30,386 bases of DNA from JAJFFW01 sp963922595 (GCA_963922595.1 CAWUIM010000037.1:1-30386), one strand, 5' to 3'. Positions 8,175-16,334 are shown, counted from the first letter of the stretch. Notes: a model not told the origin generated them from the sequence alone. Made by a program: numbers and translations.

Positions 8175-9950
8175 GTGGCGAAGAGATTGAAAGACGTGAT
8201 TCGAGAATGGTCGCCGGAACAGCTGACTGGCCTGGACGCGCTTTTTCTCCATGCGGAAACCGCCCGCACGCCGATGCATATCGGCGCTTGCGCCATCTAC
8301 GATCCCTCCACGGCTCCGGAAGGATTTGTGCGATTCAAAGACATTCTGCAATTTGTTGAGGACCGCGCGCCGCGGGCGAAAACGTTCACGCAGAAATTGA
8401 AGCAGGTGCCGTTCGGCGTCGACCATCCTTATTGGATCGACGATCCTGAATTCGATATCGAATTCCACGTGCGCCATATCGCGTTGCCCCATCCGGGCGA
8501 CTGGCGTCAGCTCTGCATTCAGGTTGCGCGGCTCCACGCCCGCCAGCTCGATCTCGCCAAGCCGCTGTGGGAATTCACGGTGATCGAAGGCCTGGACAAC
8601 ATTCCCAATGTGCCGAAAGGATCGTATGCGGTCGTTTCCAAAGTGCATCATTGCGCAATCGACGGCGCTTCGGGCGTCGACATCACCGAGGCTGTGCATA
8701 CGCTGACCCCGGATGAAGTGACTGATCCGTCGGAAGACTATCGCATCATCGGCCGCGAACCCGGCGTCATGGAATTGCTGGCGCGCGCCAACTTCAACAA
8801 TGTGGTCAAACCGTTTCACGCCCTCAATGTCGCCCGGCGCATGGCGCCCGGCGCATTGAAATTTGCATCCGGGCTGACGAGCGGTGAGTTCAGCCTTCTC
8901 GGCGCGAAAGTGCCGCGTACGCGTTTTAACGGTCAGGTCTCCGGCCACCGCGTGGTCGAAGGCGTGAGTTTCCAACTGGACGATATCAAGAAGATCCGCC
9001 AACGGATTCCGGGCGTTACGGTGAACGACGCTGTCCTTGCGGTCGTCGGCGGCGGTCTGCGCAAATATCTGAAAGCCAAAGACGAGTTACCCGTAGACTC
9101 TCTCATCGCTATGGCGCCCGTCTCGGTGCGGTCGAAAGATGAGAAAGGCGCCATGGGCAATCAGGTGTCGGCGCTTTCAATTCCGCTCGGCTCGCACATC
9201 GCCGATCCGATGGCGCGGCTGCACTTCACGCATGAAAGCGCCAAGAGCTCGAAAGCAATGTCGAACGCTGTCGGCGCGCGCGAAATGTCGGAAGCCTCTA
9301 AGCTGGCGCCGGCGATGATCTCAGGCGTCTCGACCCGCCTCTACTCGCGCCTCGGCCTCGCCAACCGCTTGAGCCCGATGTTCAACACCGTCGTCACCAA
9401 CGTGCCCGGCCCGCCCGTGCCGTTATATATGGCTGGCGCGCGCATGGTCTCTTCTTACGGCCTCGGACCGGTGATGGACTCCATGGGCCTCTTCCATGCG
9501 GTCACCAGCTATTGCGGCGAGCTGTGCATCTCCGTGACCGCCTGCCGCGAGATGCTGCCCGACCCGTCCTTTTACGCCGAGTGTCTTCAAGAATCGTTCG
9601 ACGATCTCTTGGAAGCAGCCACTGCGCCGCGCAAAGAGAAAAAACGCCGCCGCAAGACGGACGCGCTCGACGCAAATGGCCCTGCGCATTCCGGCAGCGA
9701 TGCCGCAGACGATCTCACCAAGATCAACGGCATCGGCAAAACGCTCGCGAAGAAACTGAACAAAGCCGGCATCGTCAGCTACCGCCATATCGCAGAACTT
9801 TCGGCGGCCGAGGCAGAGATGCTCGACGAACAGCTAAACTTGCGCGGCCGCATGTTGCGCGAGCACTGGATCGCGCAAGCCTCCGCGCTCGCCGGTGAGG
9901 CCCAGCTCACCGAAGCGACCCATGCCGACGCGTCTTCCTCCGTACACTAA
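8175..9950 (+). CDS. Wax ester synthase/diacylglycerol acyltransferase (WS/DGAT) with C-terminal helix-hairpin-helix domain
   Basis: 591 residues against about 460 for most bacterial WS/DGAT enzymes. GTG start with AGGAGAG four bases upstream. The catalytic motif is HHCAIDG (HHxxxDG) at 158-164; DDPEFDIEFHVRH, PLWEFTVIEGL, a TVNDAVLAVVGGGLRKYL block and FNTVVTNVPGPPVPLYMAG are also typical of the family. The enzyme joins acyl-CoA to a long-chain alcohol or to diacylglycerol, making wax ester or triacylglycerol at the inner face of the membrane or on lipid bodies. After about residue 480 comes a basic stretch (KEKKRRRK) and a polar linker. Residues about 513-575 then resemble the helix-hairpin-helix tails of alphaproteobacterial L21 and NuoE (LTKINGIGKTLAKKLNKAGI, later LNLRGRMLREHWIAQA). 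That fusion is unusual. First gene of a three-gene unit. Confidence 0.93.
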   Translation: MAKRLKDVIREWSPEQLTGLDALFLHAETARTPMHIGACAIYDPSTAPEGFVRFKDILQFVEDRAPRAKTFTQKLKQVPFGVDHPYWIDDPEFDIEFHVRHIALPHPGDWRQLCIQVARLHARQLDLAKPLWEFTVIEGLDNIPNVPKGSYAVVSKVHHCAIDGASGVDITEAVHTLTPDEVTDPSEDYRIIGREPGVMELLARANFNNVVKPFHALNVARRMAPGALKFASGLTSGEFSLLGAKVPRTRFNGQVSGHRVVEGVSFQLDDIKKIRQRIPGVTVNDAVLAVVGGGLRKYLKAKDELPVDSLIAMAPVSVRSKDEKGAMGNQVSALSIPLGSHIADPMARLHFTHESAKSSKAMSNAVGAREMSEASKLAPAMISGVSTRLYSRLGLANRLSPMFNTVVTNVPGPPVPLYMAGARMVSSYGLGPVMDSMGLFHAVTSYCGELCISVTACREMLPDPSFYAECLQESFDDLLEAATAPRKEKKRRRKTDALDANGPAHSGSDAADDLTKINGIGKTLAKKLNKAGIVSYRHIAELSAAEAEMLDEQLNLRGRMLREHWIAQASALAGEAQLTEATHADASSSVH

Positions 9951-9961
9951 GGACCTTTATT

Positions 9962-10879
9962 GTGCCGCAGATAAAAGCAAACAGGCTGACTATCGAAGTC
10001 GAGGAACATGGCGACCCGTCGCATCCAGCGGTATTGTTGATCATGGGTCTGGCGGCGCAACTGACCCATTGGCCGCCGGCGTTTATCGACGGCATTGTGG
10101 ATCAGGGCTTTCGCGTCATCGCCTTTGACAACCGCGACATCGGTCTGTCGGAAAAGCTGCATGCGAAACGCGCGCTGAAGCCGTCGCGCATGGCGCTGGC
10201 GCGTCTTTTGGGCCTAAAGGGCCTAGCGCCCTACACTCTCAGCGACATGGCGAAAGATGCGGTCGGCGTTCTCGACGCCCTCGATATCGAAGCGGCGCAT
10301 GTGGTCGGCGTTTCCATGGGCGGCATGATCGGACAGGTTCTTTCCGCCGATCACGCAACACGCGTCAAAAGCTTCACCGCCTGGATGACGTCCACGAACA
10401 ATCCGAAATTGCCGAAGCCTGATCCAAGAATTGTTCAGGAAGTCTTTTCTGTTCGCGAACGCCCGCGGTCACGCGACGAGCTGATCGACCGGACGGTTGC
10501 GCTCTGGGGTCTGATCGGCACGCAGGACGCTGGCCACGATATGGACCAGTTCCGGGCGCGCATCGCCGCATCGATCGACCGGTGCACCTATCCGGCGGGC
10601 GTGCGCCGTCAGGTGGCCGCGATCATCGCCACCGGCGATCTGCGCCGCTGGACGCGCCGCATCGCCGCTCCGAGCCTTGTCATTCACGGTAAGGCCGACC
10701 CGCTTGTTCCTTATCATGGCGGGCTGGACGTTGCGGCGAATATCGAGGGCTCCAGAAAAGAGATTATCGACGGCCTCGGTCACGACCTGCCGCCGAAATT
10801 TCTACCGAAGATCACCGACCTTGTGACCGGCCATCTGCTGTCGGTTGAAGAAAAGACCGCTTCTGCAAAAGCGGCGTGA
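9962..10879 (+). CDS. Alpha/beta-fold hydrolase, possible lipase or esterase
   Basis: 305 residues from GTG at 9962; AAGGA overlapping the stop of the upstream gene lies eight bases before it. Alpha/beta hydrolase fold with nucleophile elbow GVSMGG (Ser118), acid Asp246 in HGKADPLVP and His274 in GLGHDLP: a complete catalytic triad. There is a cap region about residues 145-230. No signal peptide, so it acts in the cytoplasm. The position, 11 bases after the acyltransferase and before a phasin-like gene, suggests it cleaves storage lipid or another acyl ester. The family is broad (esterases, haloperoxidase-like enzymes, polyhydroxyalkanoate depolymerases), so the substrate is inferred from context only. 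Confidence 0.88.
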   Translation: MPQIKANRLTIEVEEHGDPSHPAVLLIMGLAAQLTHWPPAFIDGIVDQGFRVIAFDNRDIGLSEKLHAKRALKPSRMALARLLGLKGLAPYTLSDMAKDAVGVLDALDIEAAHVVGVSMGGMIGQVLSADHATRVKSFTAWMTSTNNPKLPKPDPRIVQEVFSVRERPRSRDELIDRTVALWGLIGTQDAGHDMDQFRARIAASIDRCTYPAGVRRQVAAIIATGDLRRWTRRIAAPSLVIHGKADPLVPYHGGLDVAANIEGSRKEIIDGLGHDLPPKFLPKITDLVTGHLLSVEEKTASAKAA

Positions 10880-10919
10880 ATAGCCACTGATTTTGTGAAA
10901 TTTGAAAGGAGTACAAACC

Positions 10920-11372
10920 ATGGCTGAGAAGAAAACGACGACGAAAAAAGCGACTGCGAAAAAAGCCGCGCCGAAAAAAGCGAAGGCGAAAGTAGAAGCG
11001 GCCCCGGAAAAAGACGTTGAGTCGATCCTGGTGCGCATTCAGGCTGGCTTCAAAGAAGCAGGTCAGGCGCTTGCAGAATCCGGCGCCATCATGGGCGACA
11101 AACGCCGTGAAGTGCTCGTTACGCTGATCGAAAATGCGCAGGAAAATACGGACGCGACATTCGAAGCGCTCCGTGACGTTATGGAAGCTGACACAGTTTC
11201 TGAATCGCTGCGCATCCAGCGCGACGCACTCCGCGAAGGCATCGAGCGCAACGTCGCTCAGGTTCGCCATGTTGCGTCCATGACCGCTGAAAGCGGTCGC
11301 GAAACACTCGAGCCGGTTGCTGAATATGTTTCAACGCTGCGCGAGAAAGTCAAAAGCGGCGCCGCCGCCTAA
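10920..11372 (+). CDS. Phasin-like protein with N-terminal Lys/Ala-rich tail
   Basis: 150 residues from ATG at 10920, with AAGGAG eight bases upstream. Residues 1-32 are a histone H1-like tail made almost wholly of Lys, Ala, Thr and Pro (KKATAKKAAPKKAKAK). The rest is predicted to be long amphipathic helix without Cys or Trp. Residues about 65-140 (ENTDATFEALRDVMEADTVS, then SLRIQRDALREGIERNVAQV) follow the pattern of phasins, which coat polyhydroxyalkanoate granules. No PHA synthase gene is in the window. The gene lies behind a WS/DGAT and a hydrolase, so a lipid-body coat is possible. Pseudomonas PhaF combines a phasin domain with a histone-like DNA-binding tail, but at the C-terminus. Phasin assignment rests on pattern and context. 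Confidence 0.75.
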   Translation: MAEKKTTTKKATAKKAAPKKAKAKVEAAPEKDVESILVRIQAGFKEAGQALAESGAIMGDKRREVLVTLIENAQENTDATFEALRDVMEADTVSESLRIQRDALREGIERNVAQVRHVASMTAESGRETLEPVAEYVSTLREKVKSGAAA

Positions 11373-11394
11373 GCGCATCGCTTAAAGCAATCAA

Positions 11395-11427
11395 GCCGCC
11401 GTCAGCATTGCTGGCGGCGGTTTTTTA
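11395..11427 (+). terminator. Rho-independent terminator after the lipid module
   Basis: An 11-base stem, CCGCCGTCAGC (11396-11406) against GCTGGCGGCGG (11410-11420) with one G-T wobble and a three-base loop, followed by six T (11421-11426). Strong and correctly oriented for the phasin-like gene. Its T-tract overlaps the stop codon of the converging membrane protein gene. Confidence 0.92.
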
Positions 11428-12471
11428 TTGGCGGGGCGAAAAGGCCGATGGGGCGCTGTGATAGGCGCGCGATCCAAGAAGCGCGCGAGCGCCGGCTTCG
11501 GAACCGAGAAAAGTTTGTAGCTCCTCCATCGCATCGCTTCCCGTTACCGGCGCGCCGTCAGCCGCTCGCGCGCGCGAGACAAACATGACCTGGCGCTGGT
11601 AAGCGGTCGCGTCCGTCCCCACATCGCCATTTTCGACTGTGGGTAAATGCTGCCCCAGACTGACACCGAGAATGACAGGCTGGCGGCATGATGGCGGCGC
11701 CGCATCGAGCCACTGTCTGGCGGCCGCTGCAGCGAGCTCAGCGCGCAAGCGCGCCCGCGTCTCATTGCGCAAGGCCGGCCCTTCCTGAGAGCTGGCGCCC
11801 GTCACCGCAATCCATGCTTTTCCGCAAAGAAGGCTCGACACCGACGCCTGCGGATCATCGCTCGGAAACACTGTCGCCAGGAAGCGTTGGTCTACGGACG
11901 AAGGCACATGCGCGCCATCGCGCACCAGCGGATATTTGTACGGCCACGCCCGCGCTGCAGACACGTCCGATACTGTGGGTTCCGGCGGCGGCGGAGGCGC
12001 AGGCGGGAGAACCGGTTCCGGGTCTGCGATTGGTTCGGGCTCCTCGATCAGCGCTTCCGGTTCAACGACAGGCTCCTCGGCGGGCGCCGCCACTGGCGCA
12101 ACCGGGGTCGACGCCGTGGCGTCATCAAGGATTTCAACTGCAGCCGGCGCGGCGCAGCGCAGCGAAAACGCGAACAGGATCAGCGAAACGATCAGGAAAA
12201 ACGGAATCGCGCCGAACGGAAATTCATCCCGGTCGATATCTTCTTCATCCACATCAGCGAAGACCGGAAAATTGGAGAGGATGGCGAATAGTCCCGACAA
12301 AAGTGCGCCGAGCGCAAAGAAGAAGCAGCGCAATCGGTTTTCGTCCGCCTGGAAGAAGAGCGCATCGGAATAATCATCAATCGACGCGCCGAAATGGCGC
12401 AAAATCAGAAAGCCGCCGCCGACCAACAACAGTGTCGTGATAATAACGCCCAGTAACGCCCTGAAAGTCAT
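11425..12471 (-). CDS. Membrane protein with proline-rich linker and periplasmic, weakly OmpA-like domain
   Basis: 348 residues from ATG at 12471 (GGGGA seven bases upstream). Three hydrophobic segments, about 5-24, 48-70 and 86-105, are followed by a Pro/Glu/Ala-rich linker (121-166, including a run of prolines) like those that span the periplasm in TonB or OmpA-family proteins. The C-terminal domain has a possible disulfide pair (Cys216, Cys262). It also has a segment AWIAVTGASSQEG, then NETRARLRAELAAAAARQWL, that faintly recalls OmpA-like peptidoglycan-binding domains, though the key Asp and Arg positions are not clearly kept. No known function. Convergent with the phasin-like gene and divergent from the desaturase gene; ends inside the terminator T-tract. 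Confidence 0.75.
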   Translation of the reverse strand: MTFRALLGVIITTLLLVGGGFLILRHFGASIDDYSDALFFQADENRLRCFFFALGALLSGLFAILSNFPVFADVDEEDIDRDEFPFGAIPFFLIVSLILFAFSLRCAAPAAVEILDDATASTPVAPVAAPAEEPVVEPEALIEEPEPIADPEPVLPPAPPPPPEPTVSDVSAARAWPYKYPLVRDGAHVPSSVDQRFLATVFPSDDPQASVSSLLCGKAWIAVTGASSQEGPALRNETRARLRAELAAAAARQWLDAAPPSCRQPVILGVSLGQHLPTVENGDVGTDATAYQRQVMFVSRARAADGAPVTGSDAMEELQTFLGSEAGARALLGSRAYHSAPSAFSPRQ

Positions 12472-12583
12472 GCGTTTGTCCCCAATAATCGCCGCGGTTA
12501 ACCATACCATAGCAGGTTTGGCGAAAAAACGGCAGGCGCCGAAGCGCCTTGGCGGCGGCGCCCGGAAGGCTTAAATTCCAACC

Positions 12584-13489
12584 ATGGCGAGTGTTGCGAC
12601 CATCAAACCCTTCGACTATTTCGCGCGCGAGGAATGGCGGGCGCTGACAGCCCCGCATCCGGTGATGGGGCCGCTGCTGGTCGCTCATTGCTGGGCCGTG
12701 ATAATCGCTGCAGCCGCCCTTTTCATCGTGTGGCCGAATCCGCTCACCTATGTGCTCGCCGTCATGATCATCGGCGCGCGCCAGCTCGGCCTCGCGATCC
12801 TCATGCATGAAGGCGCGCACGGACTTTTATCACGCAATCACAAACTGAACGATTTTCTGGGGGACGCGCTCACCGGCGCGCCGGTCGGCGCGGATCTGCG
12901 CCAATATCGCGATTATCATTTGAAGCACCATAAATTCGCGCAACAAGCCGAAGACCCTGATCTCGTTTTGTCGGAGAAGTTCCCCGTGTCCCGCGCCAGC
13001 ATGCGCCGCAAGATCATCCGTGATTTGACCGGACAGACATTCTTCAAACAGCGCGTTGCGCCGCTCTTTTCCATGCAATCAGGCGAAGTATTTTCCGGCG
13101 TCAATGGGAAGTTTCTGATCGCCAACGCCGTTCTCTTCGCCTTGTGTGCGCTTGCCGGTTATTGGTGGGCCTATTTCGCCCTGTGGATCGTACCGCTCGC
13201 CACCTGGAACCCGCTGGTGACAAGGCTGCGCAATATCGCTGAACACGCCTGCGTCGGAAATGACATCGATCCTTGGCGCGTGGCGCGCACGACCCTCGCC
13301 AACCCCCTCGAGCGATTGTTCATCGCCCCTTACTGGGTCAACTATCATAGCGAACATCACCTCTTCATGTACGTCCCTTGCTACAGGCTGAAGCGCGTTC
13401 ACGAAGCGCTGGCGGCGAAAGGCGAGACCAGCGGCATGCATGTGGCGCGCGGCTATCTGCCCGTGTTGCGGGAAGCGGCGGCGGCATAG
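12584..13489 (+). CDS. Membrane fatty acid desaturase/hydroxylase family protein
   Basis: 301 residues. The three histidine boxes of the membrane di-iron desaturase family are intact: HEGAH (75-79), HLKHH (112-116) and HSEHH (255-259), with an additional EHAC segment before the third box. Hydrophobic stretches around 30-60 and 170-205 frame the boxes as expected for four membrane passes. Such enzymes use O2 and reduced ferredoxin or a similar donor to insert a double bond or hydroxyl into acyl chains or carotenoids. The substrate cannot be told; a fatty acyl substrate would suit the lipid genes nearby. The start ATG is the first in frame; no strong ribosome binding site. A small AGGCGC/GCGCCT hairpin lies at 12534-12549. 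Confidence 0.88.
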   Translation: MASVATIKPFDYFAREEWRALTAPHPVMGPLLVAHCWAVIIAAAALFIVWPNPLTYVLAVMIIGARQLGLAILMHEGAHGLLSRNHKLNDFLGDALTGAPVGADLRQYRDYHLKHHKFAQQAEDPDLVLSEKFPVSRASMRRKIIRDLTGQTFFKQRVAPLFSMQSGEVFSGVNGKFLIANAVLFALCALAGYWWAYFALWIVPLATWNPLVTRLRNIAEHACVGNDIDPWRVARTTLANPLERLFIAPYWVNYHSEHHLFMYVPCYRLKRVHEALAAKGETSGMHVARGYLPVLREAAAA

Positions 13490-13522
13490 AGTGGCGACTT
13501 GGCAGGTCGCGTAGAGCGAAAC

Positions 13523-13978
13523 TCAGCATGTTGACCATTGAGAGATTTCTTCAGCGCTGTCCGACATATAGATCGCGTCCAGAATAGCGAAGACTTGATT
13601 TGCGAGCGGCGTGCCGATCACGTCGGATCGTCTTAGCCCGGATTCAGCCGCCAGGCTTGAATTGACGTCGGGATCCTCTGCGTCGACGACCATGAATTGC
13701 GGTGCGCCTTCGAAGACTCGGAAATCAAGCGAGACCACGTAACGGTCCCGAGCGGTCGCGCCTTCGCCCCATTTTCCGAGGATGAGGTCAAAGGATGCGC
13801 CATGTTCGGGTTCGCCGCGCGTCCAGCCGATGAAATATTCCGCCACCGCCTCCTGATTGCGGCTCACAAGGCCCCACACGCGCTTGGTCTCCGTTCCACA
13901 ACAATCACAATGACCGCCGGATGTTCCGGTCTCTGCAACTTCAAACTCACGCCAATCCAGTGCTGGATTTTCAGACAT
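13523..13978 (-). CDS. Small conserved-looking protein of unknown function with CDCC motif
   Basis: 151 residues if it starts at ATG 13978; an adjacent ATG at 13981 is equivalent, and the open frame further upstream runs into the radA leader and looks non-coding. I do not recognise the family. It is soluble, acidic, and has HCDCCGTETKRVWG at 23-36, which could bind a metal but lacks a second Cys pair. It continues with GEPEHGASFDLILGKWGEG and DRYVVSLDFRV, and ends in Ser/Cys. Composition and codon use look like a real gene. It converges with the desaturase gene (33-base gap) and is divergent from radA. No function assigned. Confidence 0.7.
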   Translation of the reverse strand: MSENPALDWREFEVAETGTSGGHCDCCGTETKRVWGLVSRNQEAVAEYFIGWTRGEPEHGASFDLILGKWGEGATARDRYVVSLDFRVFEGAPQFMVVDAEDPDVNSSLAAESGLRRSDVIGTPLANQVFAILDAIYMSDSAEEISQWSTC

Positions 13979-14123
13979 CATCAACGTCCACAGCTTTGAA
14001 ACTCGAATGCATTTTTTCACGATGCGCGGGCTCTCTACAATCCACAGCCAGCGTCCAAAGCTTCGCAGTACAATACGGCGCTTGAATAGTGCGCCGAAAC
14101 CGGGCATACGCGTCCGGAACAAT

Positions 14124-14130
14124 AGGAGAA
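14124..14130 (+). promoter_or_regulatory. Ribosome binding site that fixes a TTG start for radA
   Basis: AGGAGAA lies six bases before TTG at 14137. The upstream ATG at 14089 in the same frame has no such site and would add 16 residues not expected before the RadA zinc finger. Confidence 0.7.
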
Positions 14131-14136
14131 CATTTA

Positions 14137-15516
14137 TTGCCGCGTCAGTCGGAAACATTCGTTTGCCAATCATGCGGCGCGGTCTACGGCAAGTGGGCCG
14201 GGCGCTGTGAGGCGTGCGGGGAATGGAACTCGATCGCTCTTGAAGAAAGCGAAGCGCCGCCGGGCTCGCTGGCGGGCAAGGCCAAATCCGGCAAAGGCAA
14301 GATCCTCGACTTCACCGGCCTTAAGGGCGACGCGGAACGCGAACCACGATTAGAGACCGGCAACGCCGAGTTTGATCGCGCGTGCGGCGGCGGGCTTGTT
14401 CCCGGTTCCGCGCTGCTCATTGGCGGCGACCCCGGCGTCGGCAAATCGACGATGCTCTTGCAAATATCGGCGGGCCTCGCGCGTCAGGGACGTTCGGTCG
14501 CCTACATTTCCGGCGAAGAGGCGACGGCTCAAATCCGCCTTCGCGCGCAGCGGCTCGGTTTGCAGGATGCGCCGGTGGCCCTCGCCTCAGCGACAGCGCT
14601 GCGCGATATCCTCACCACACTGAAGACTGAAAAGCCGGACGTGGTGATTATCGATTCCATCCAGACATTGTGGTCGGACGCCCTGCCCGCCGCGCCCGGC
14701 ACAGTCACACAAGTACGCGCCTGCGCCCAGGAACTTGTGCGTCTCGCCAAGGCCACCGGCGCAGTGATGTTGCTCGTCGGGCATGTGACGAAAGACGGGC
14801 AGATCGCCGGTCCCCGCGTTGTGGAACACATGGTCGACGCGGTGATGTATTTTGAGAGCGAACAGGGCCGCGCCTTCCGTTTGTTGCGCGCAGTGAAAAA
14901 CCGGTTCGGCGCAGCCCACGAGATCGGCGTTTTTGAAATGACCGGCAAGGGCCTTCGCGAAGTCTCCAACCCGTCCGAATTGTTCCTCACGGAGACCGGC
15001 GAGCCGGTTTCGGGCGCGTCTGTTTTCGCGGGCGTCGAAGGAACGCGGCCGGTTCTCGTCGAAATCCAGGCGCTTGTCTCACAATCCTCCCTCGCCGCGC
15101 CGCGGCGCGCCGTCGTCGGCTGGGATGCGGCGCGCCTTTCGATGTTGCTCGCGGTGCTCGACACGCGCTGCGACCTTGATTTTGGGCGCCATGATGTTTT
15201 CCTCAATGTGGCCGGGGGCATGCGTATTGGTGAGCCGGCCGCAGATCTCGCCGCCGCCGCCGCCCTGTGCTCGTCTCTCTTTGACACACCCTTGCCGAAA
15301 GAATGGGTTGTTTTCGGCGAAGTGGCTCTCTCCGGCGCCGTGCGTCCCGTAAATCAGGCCGACGCCCGGCTCAAAGAGGCGCAAAAGCTCGGTTTCAAGG
15401 GCGCTCTGGCGCCCGCCGGCGGTAAGACGGAGGCGGTGCGGACCCAGACCGCCGAGACGCTTTCTGATCTCATCGCCTGGGTCCGCGCGGCCTCGGCCCA
15501 GCGCATAGCGTCGTGA
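14137..15516 (+). CDS. radA: DNA repair protein RadA
   Basis: 459 residues from TTG, the normal RadA length. N-terminal zinc finger with Cys10, Cys13, Cys24 and Cys27; RecA-like ATPase with Walker A GGDPGVGKST at 96-105 and VVIIDSIQTL as Walker B; the RadA-specific KNRFG motif (in VKNRFGAAHEIGVFEM); and a C-terminal Lon-protease-like domain. RadA is a branch-migration helicase that helps process recombination intermediates in DNA repair. Located before cvpA-purF, separated by 140 bases, so probably its own transcription unit or the start of one running into cvpA. Confidence 0.96.
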   Translation: MPRQSETFVCQSCGAVYGKWAGRCEACGEWNSIALEESEAPPGSLAGKAKSGKGKILDFTGLKGDAEREPRLETGNAEFDRACGGGLVPGSALLIGGDPGVGKSTMLLQISAGLARQGRSVAYISGEEATAQIRLRAQRLGLQDAPVALASATALRDILTTLKTEKPDVVIIDSIQTLWSDALPAAPGTVTQVRACAQELVRLAKATGAVMLLVGHVTKDGQIAGPRVVEHMVDAVMYFESEQGRAFRLLRAVKNRFGAAHEIGVFEMTGKGLREVSNPSELFLTETGEPVSGASVFAGVEGTRPVLVEIQALVSQSSLAAPRRAVVGWDAARLSMLLAVLDTRCDLDFGRHDVFLNVAGGMRIGEPAADLAAAAALCSSLFDTPLPKEWVVFGEVALSGAVRPVNQADARLKEAQKLGFKGALAPAGGKTEAVRTQTAETLSDLIAWVRAASAQRIAS

Positions 15517-15656
15517 CCAAAAAGCGTCATAAAAAGTGTGAACGCGCCGCTTTTCGCGCTATTGAGCGAGGCCGCGTTCGACGGTAGGAGTGTTAGGGAA
15601 ATGGTTCTGGGGGATCATCGACTCGGCCTAAGTATCAGGCCGCATAAGGGTGCGTT

Positions 15657-16334
15657 ATGACTTGGTTTGATCTCCTGATCATTGTGATTTTAGTGCTGTC
15701 AATCGGCTTTGCCGCGCTCCGCGGCGCCGTGCGCGAACTGGCGACGCTTTTGGCGCTCGCGATCGCCGCCGGTCTCGCCTATCTCCTCTTTAACCCGGTC
15801 CTCGGCGCACTTGGCATGAAGGGCTCGATTTTCGGCATGATCGGGGTGCCGGCGGTCTTGCTCGCTGTCTTTTTCGTCGGCCTTTACATCGCATTTCATT
15901 TGGGCCTGAAACGCATGACGCTTTCGGGCGGCGCCGCGCGCGCCGACCGCATCGGCGGCGGGGTCTACGGCCTGCTCCGCGGCCTGGCGTTGATCGGCCT
16001 CGGATTTCTTGGTTACGCTTATTCCGCAGACGAAGCAAAACGCCCGGATGCTGTGAACAAAGCGTTGCTTCTCCCTGTTGCGCAAGGCTCGGCGAATTTC
16101 TTTGAAAGCCTCGCGCCCGTCTATGACAGCCAGGACATTATAACGCCCGACGAGATCAAAGAGAAAGTGAACGCCGCCAATGACGGCTACGCGCGCGGAG
16201 ATCGCGCGGCGCTTAATGAAATCGTAACGACGGCGACCACTAGCGAGCCGGACGCGGCGCCCGCAGATACCGATACGGCGGACGATGATCCGATAGCGGA
16301 TATTCTAAGCGAGGACCAACGCAGTGGCCAGTAA
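15657..16334 (+). CDS. cvpA: CvpA family membrane protein
   Basis: 225 residues. ATG with AAGGGTG five bases upstream. About four hydrophobic segments in the first 130 residues (WFDLLIIVILVLSIGFAALR; ELATLLALAIAAGLAYLLF; MIGVPAVLLAVFFVGLYIAF; GVYGLLRGLALIGLGFLGYAY), with the Gly-Leu-Leu-Arg-Gly motif typical of CvpA. A cytoplasmic or periplasmic acidic tail of about 70 residues follows (rich in Asp, Ala, Thr). In enterobacteria CvpA is needed for colicin V export and envelope homeostasis; the exact role is unclear. The end overlaps the purF start by 11 bases, the conserved cvpA-purF pairing. Confidence 0.93.
   Translation: MTWFDLLIIVILVLSIGFAALRGAVRELATLLALAIAAGLAYLLFNPVLGALGMKGSIFGMIGVPAVLLAVFFVGLYIAFHLGLKRMTLSGGAARADRIGGGVYGLLRGLALIGLGFLGYAYSADEAKRPDAVNKALLLPVAQGSANFFESLAPVYDSQDIITPDEIKEKVNAANDGYARGDRAALNEIVTTATTSEPDAAPADTDTADDDPIADILSEDQRSGQ

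Noticed and set aside
8127..9002. Long open frame of 291 codons on the minus strand, opposite the acyltransferase gene.
   Set aside because: It mirrors the codon pattern of the well-supported WS/DGAT gene, has no recognisable domain, and crosses the promoter palindromes' downstream flank. It is a shadow frame of GC-rich coding DNA.
11371..11383. Small dyad AAGCG-CAT-CGCTT right at the phasin-like stop codon.
   Set aside because: Five-base arms only; the strong terminator 12 bases on explains the end of the transcript.
12534..12549. Hairpin AGGCGC-CGAA-GCGCCT before the desaturase gene.
   Set aside because: Short, GC-rich and without a T-run; such stems arise by chance in this base composition. 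No regulator points to it.
15517..15656. Gap before cvpA examined for a purine riboswitch or operator, including the dyad GGCCT/AGGCC near 15630-15650.
   Set aside because: No purine-riboswitch core is visible and the dyad has only five-base arms.
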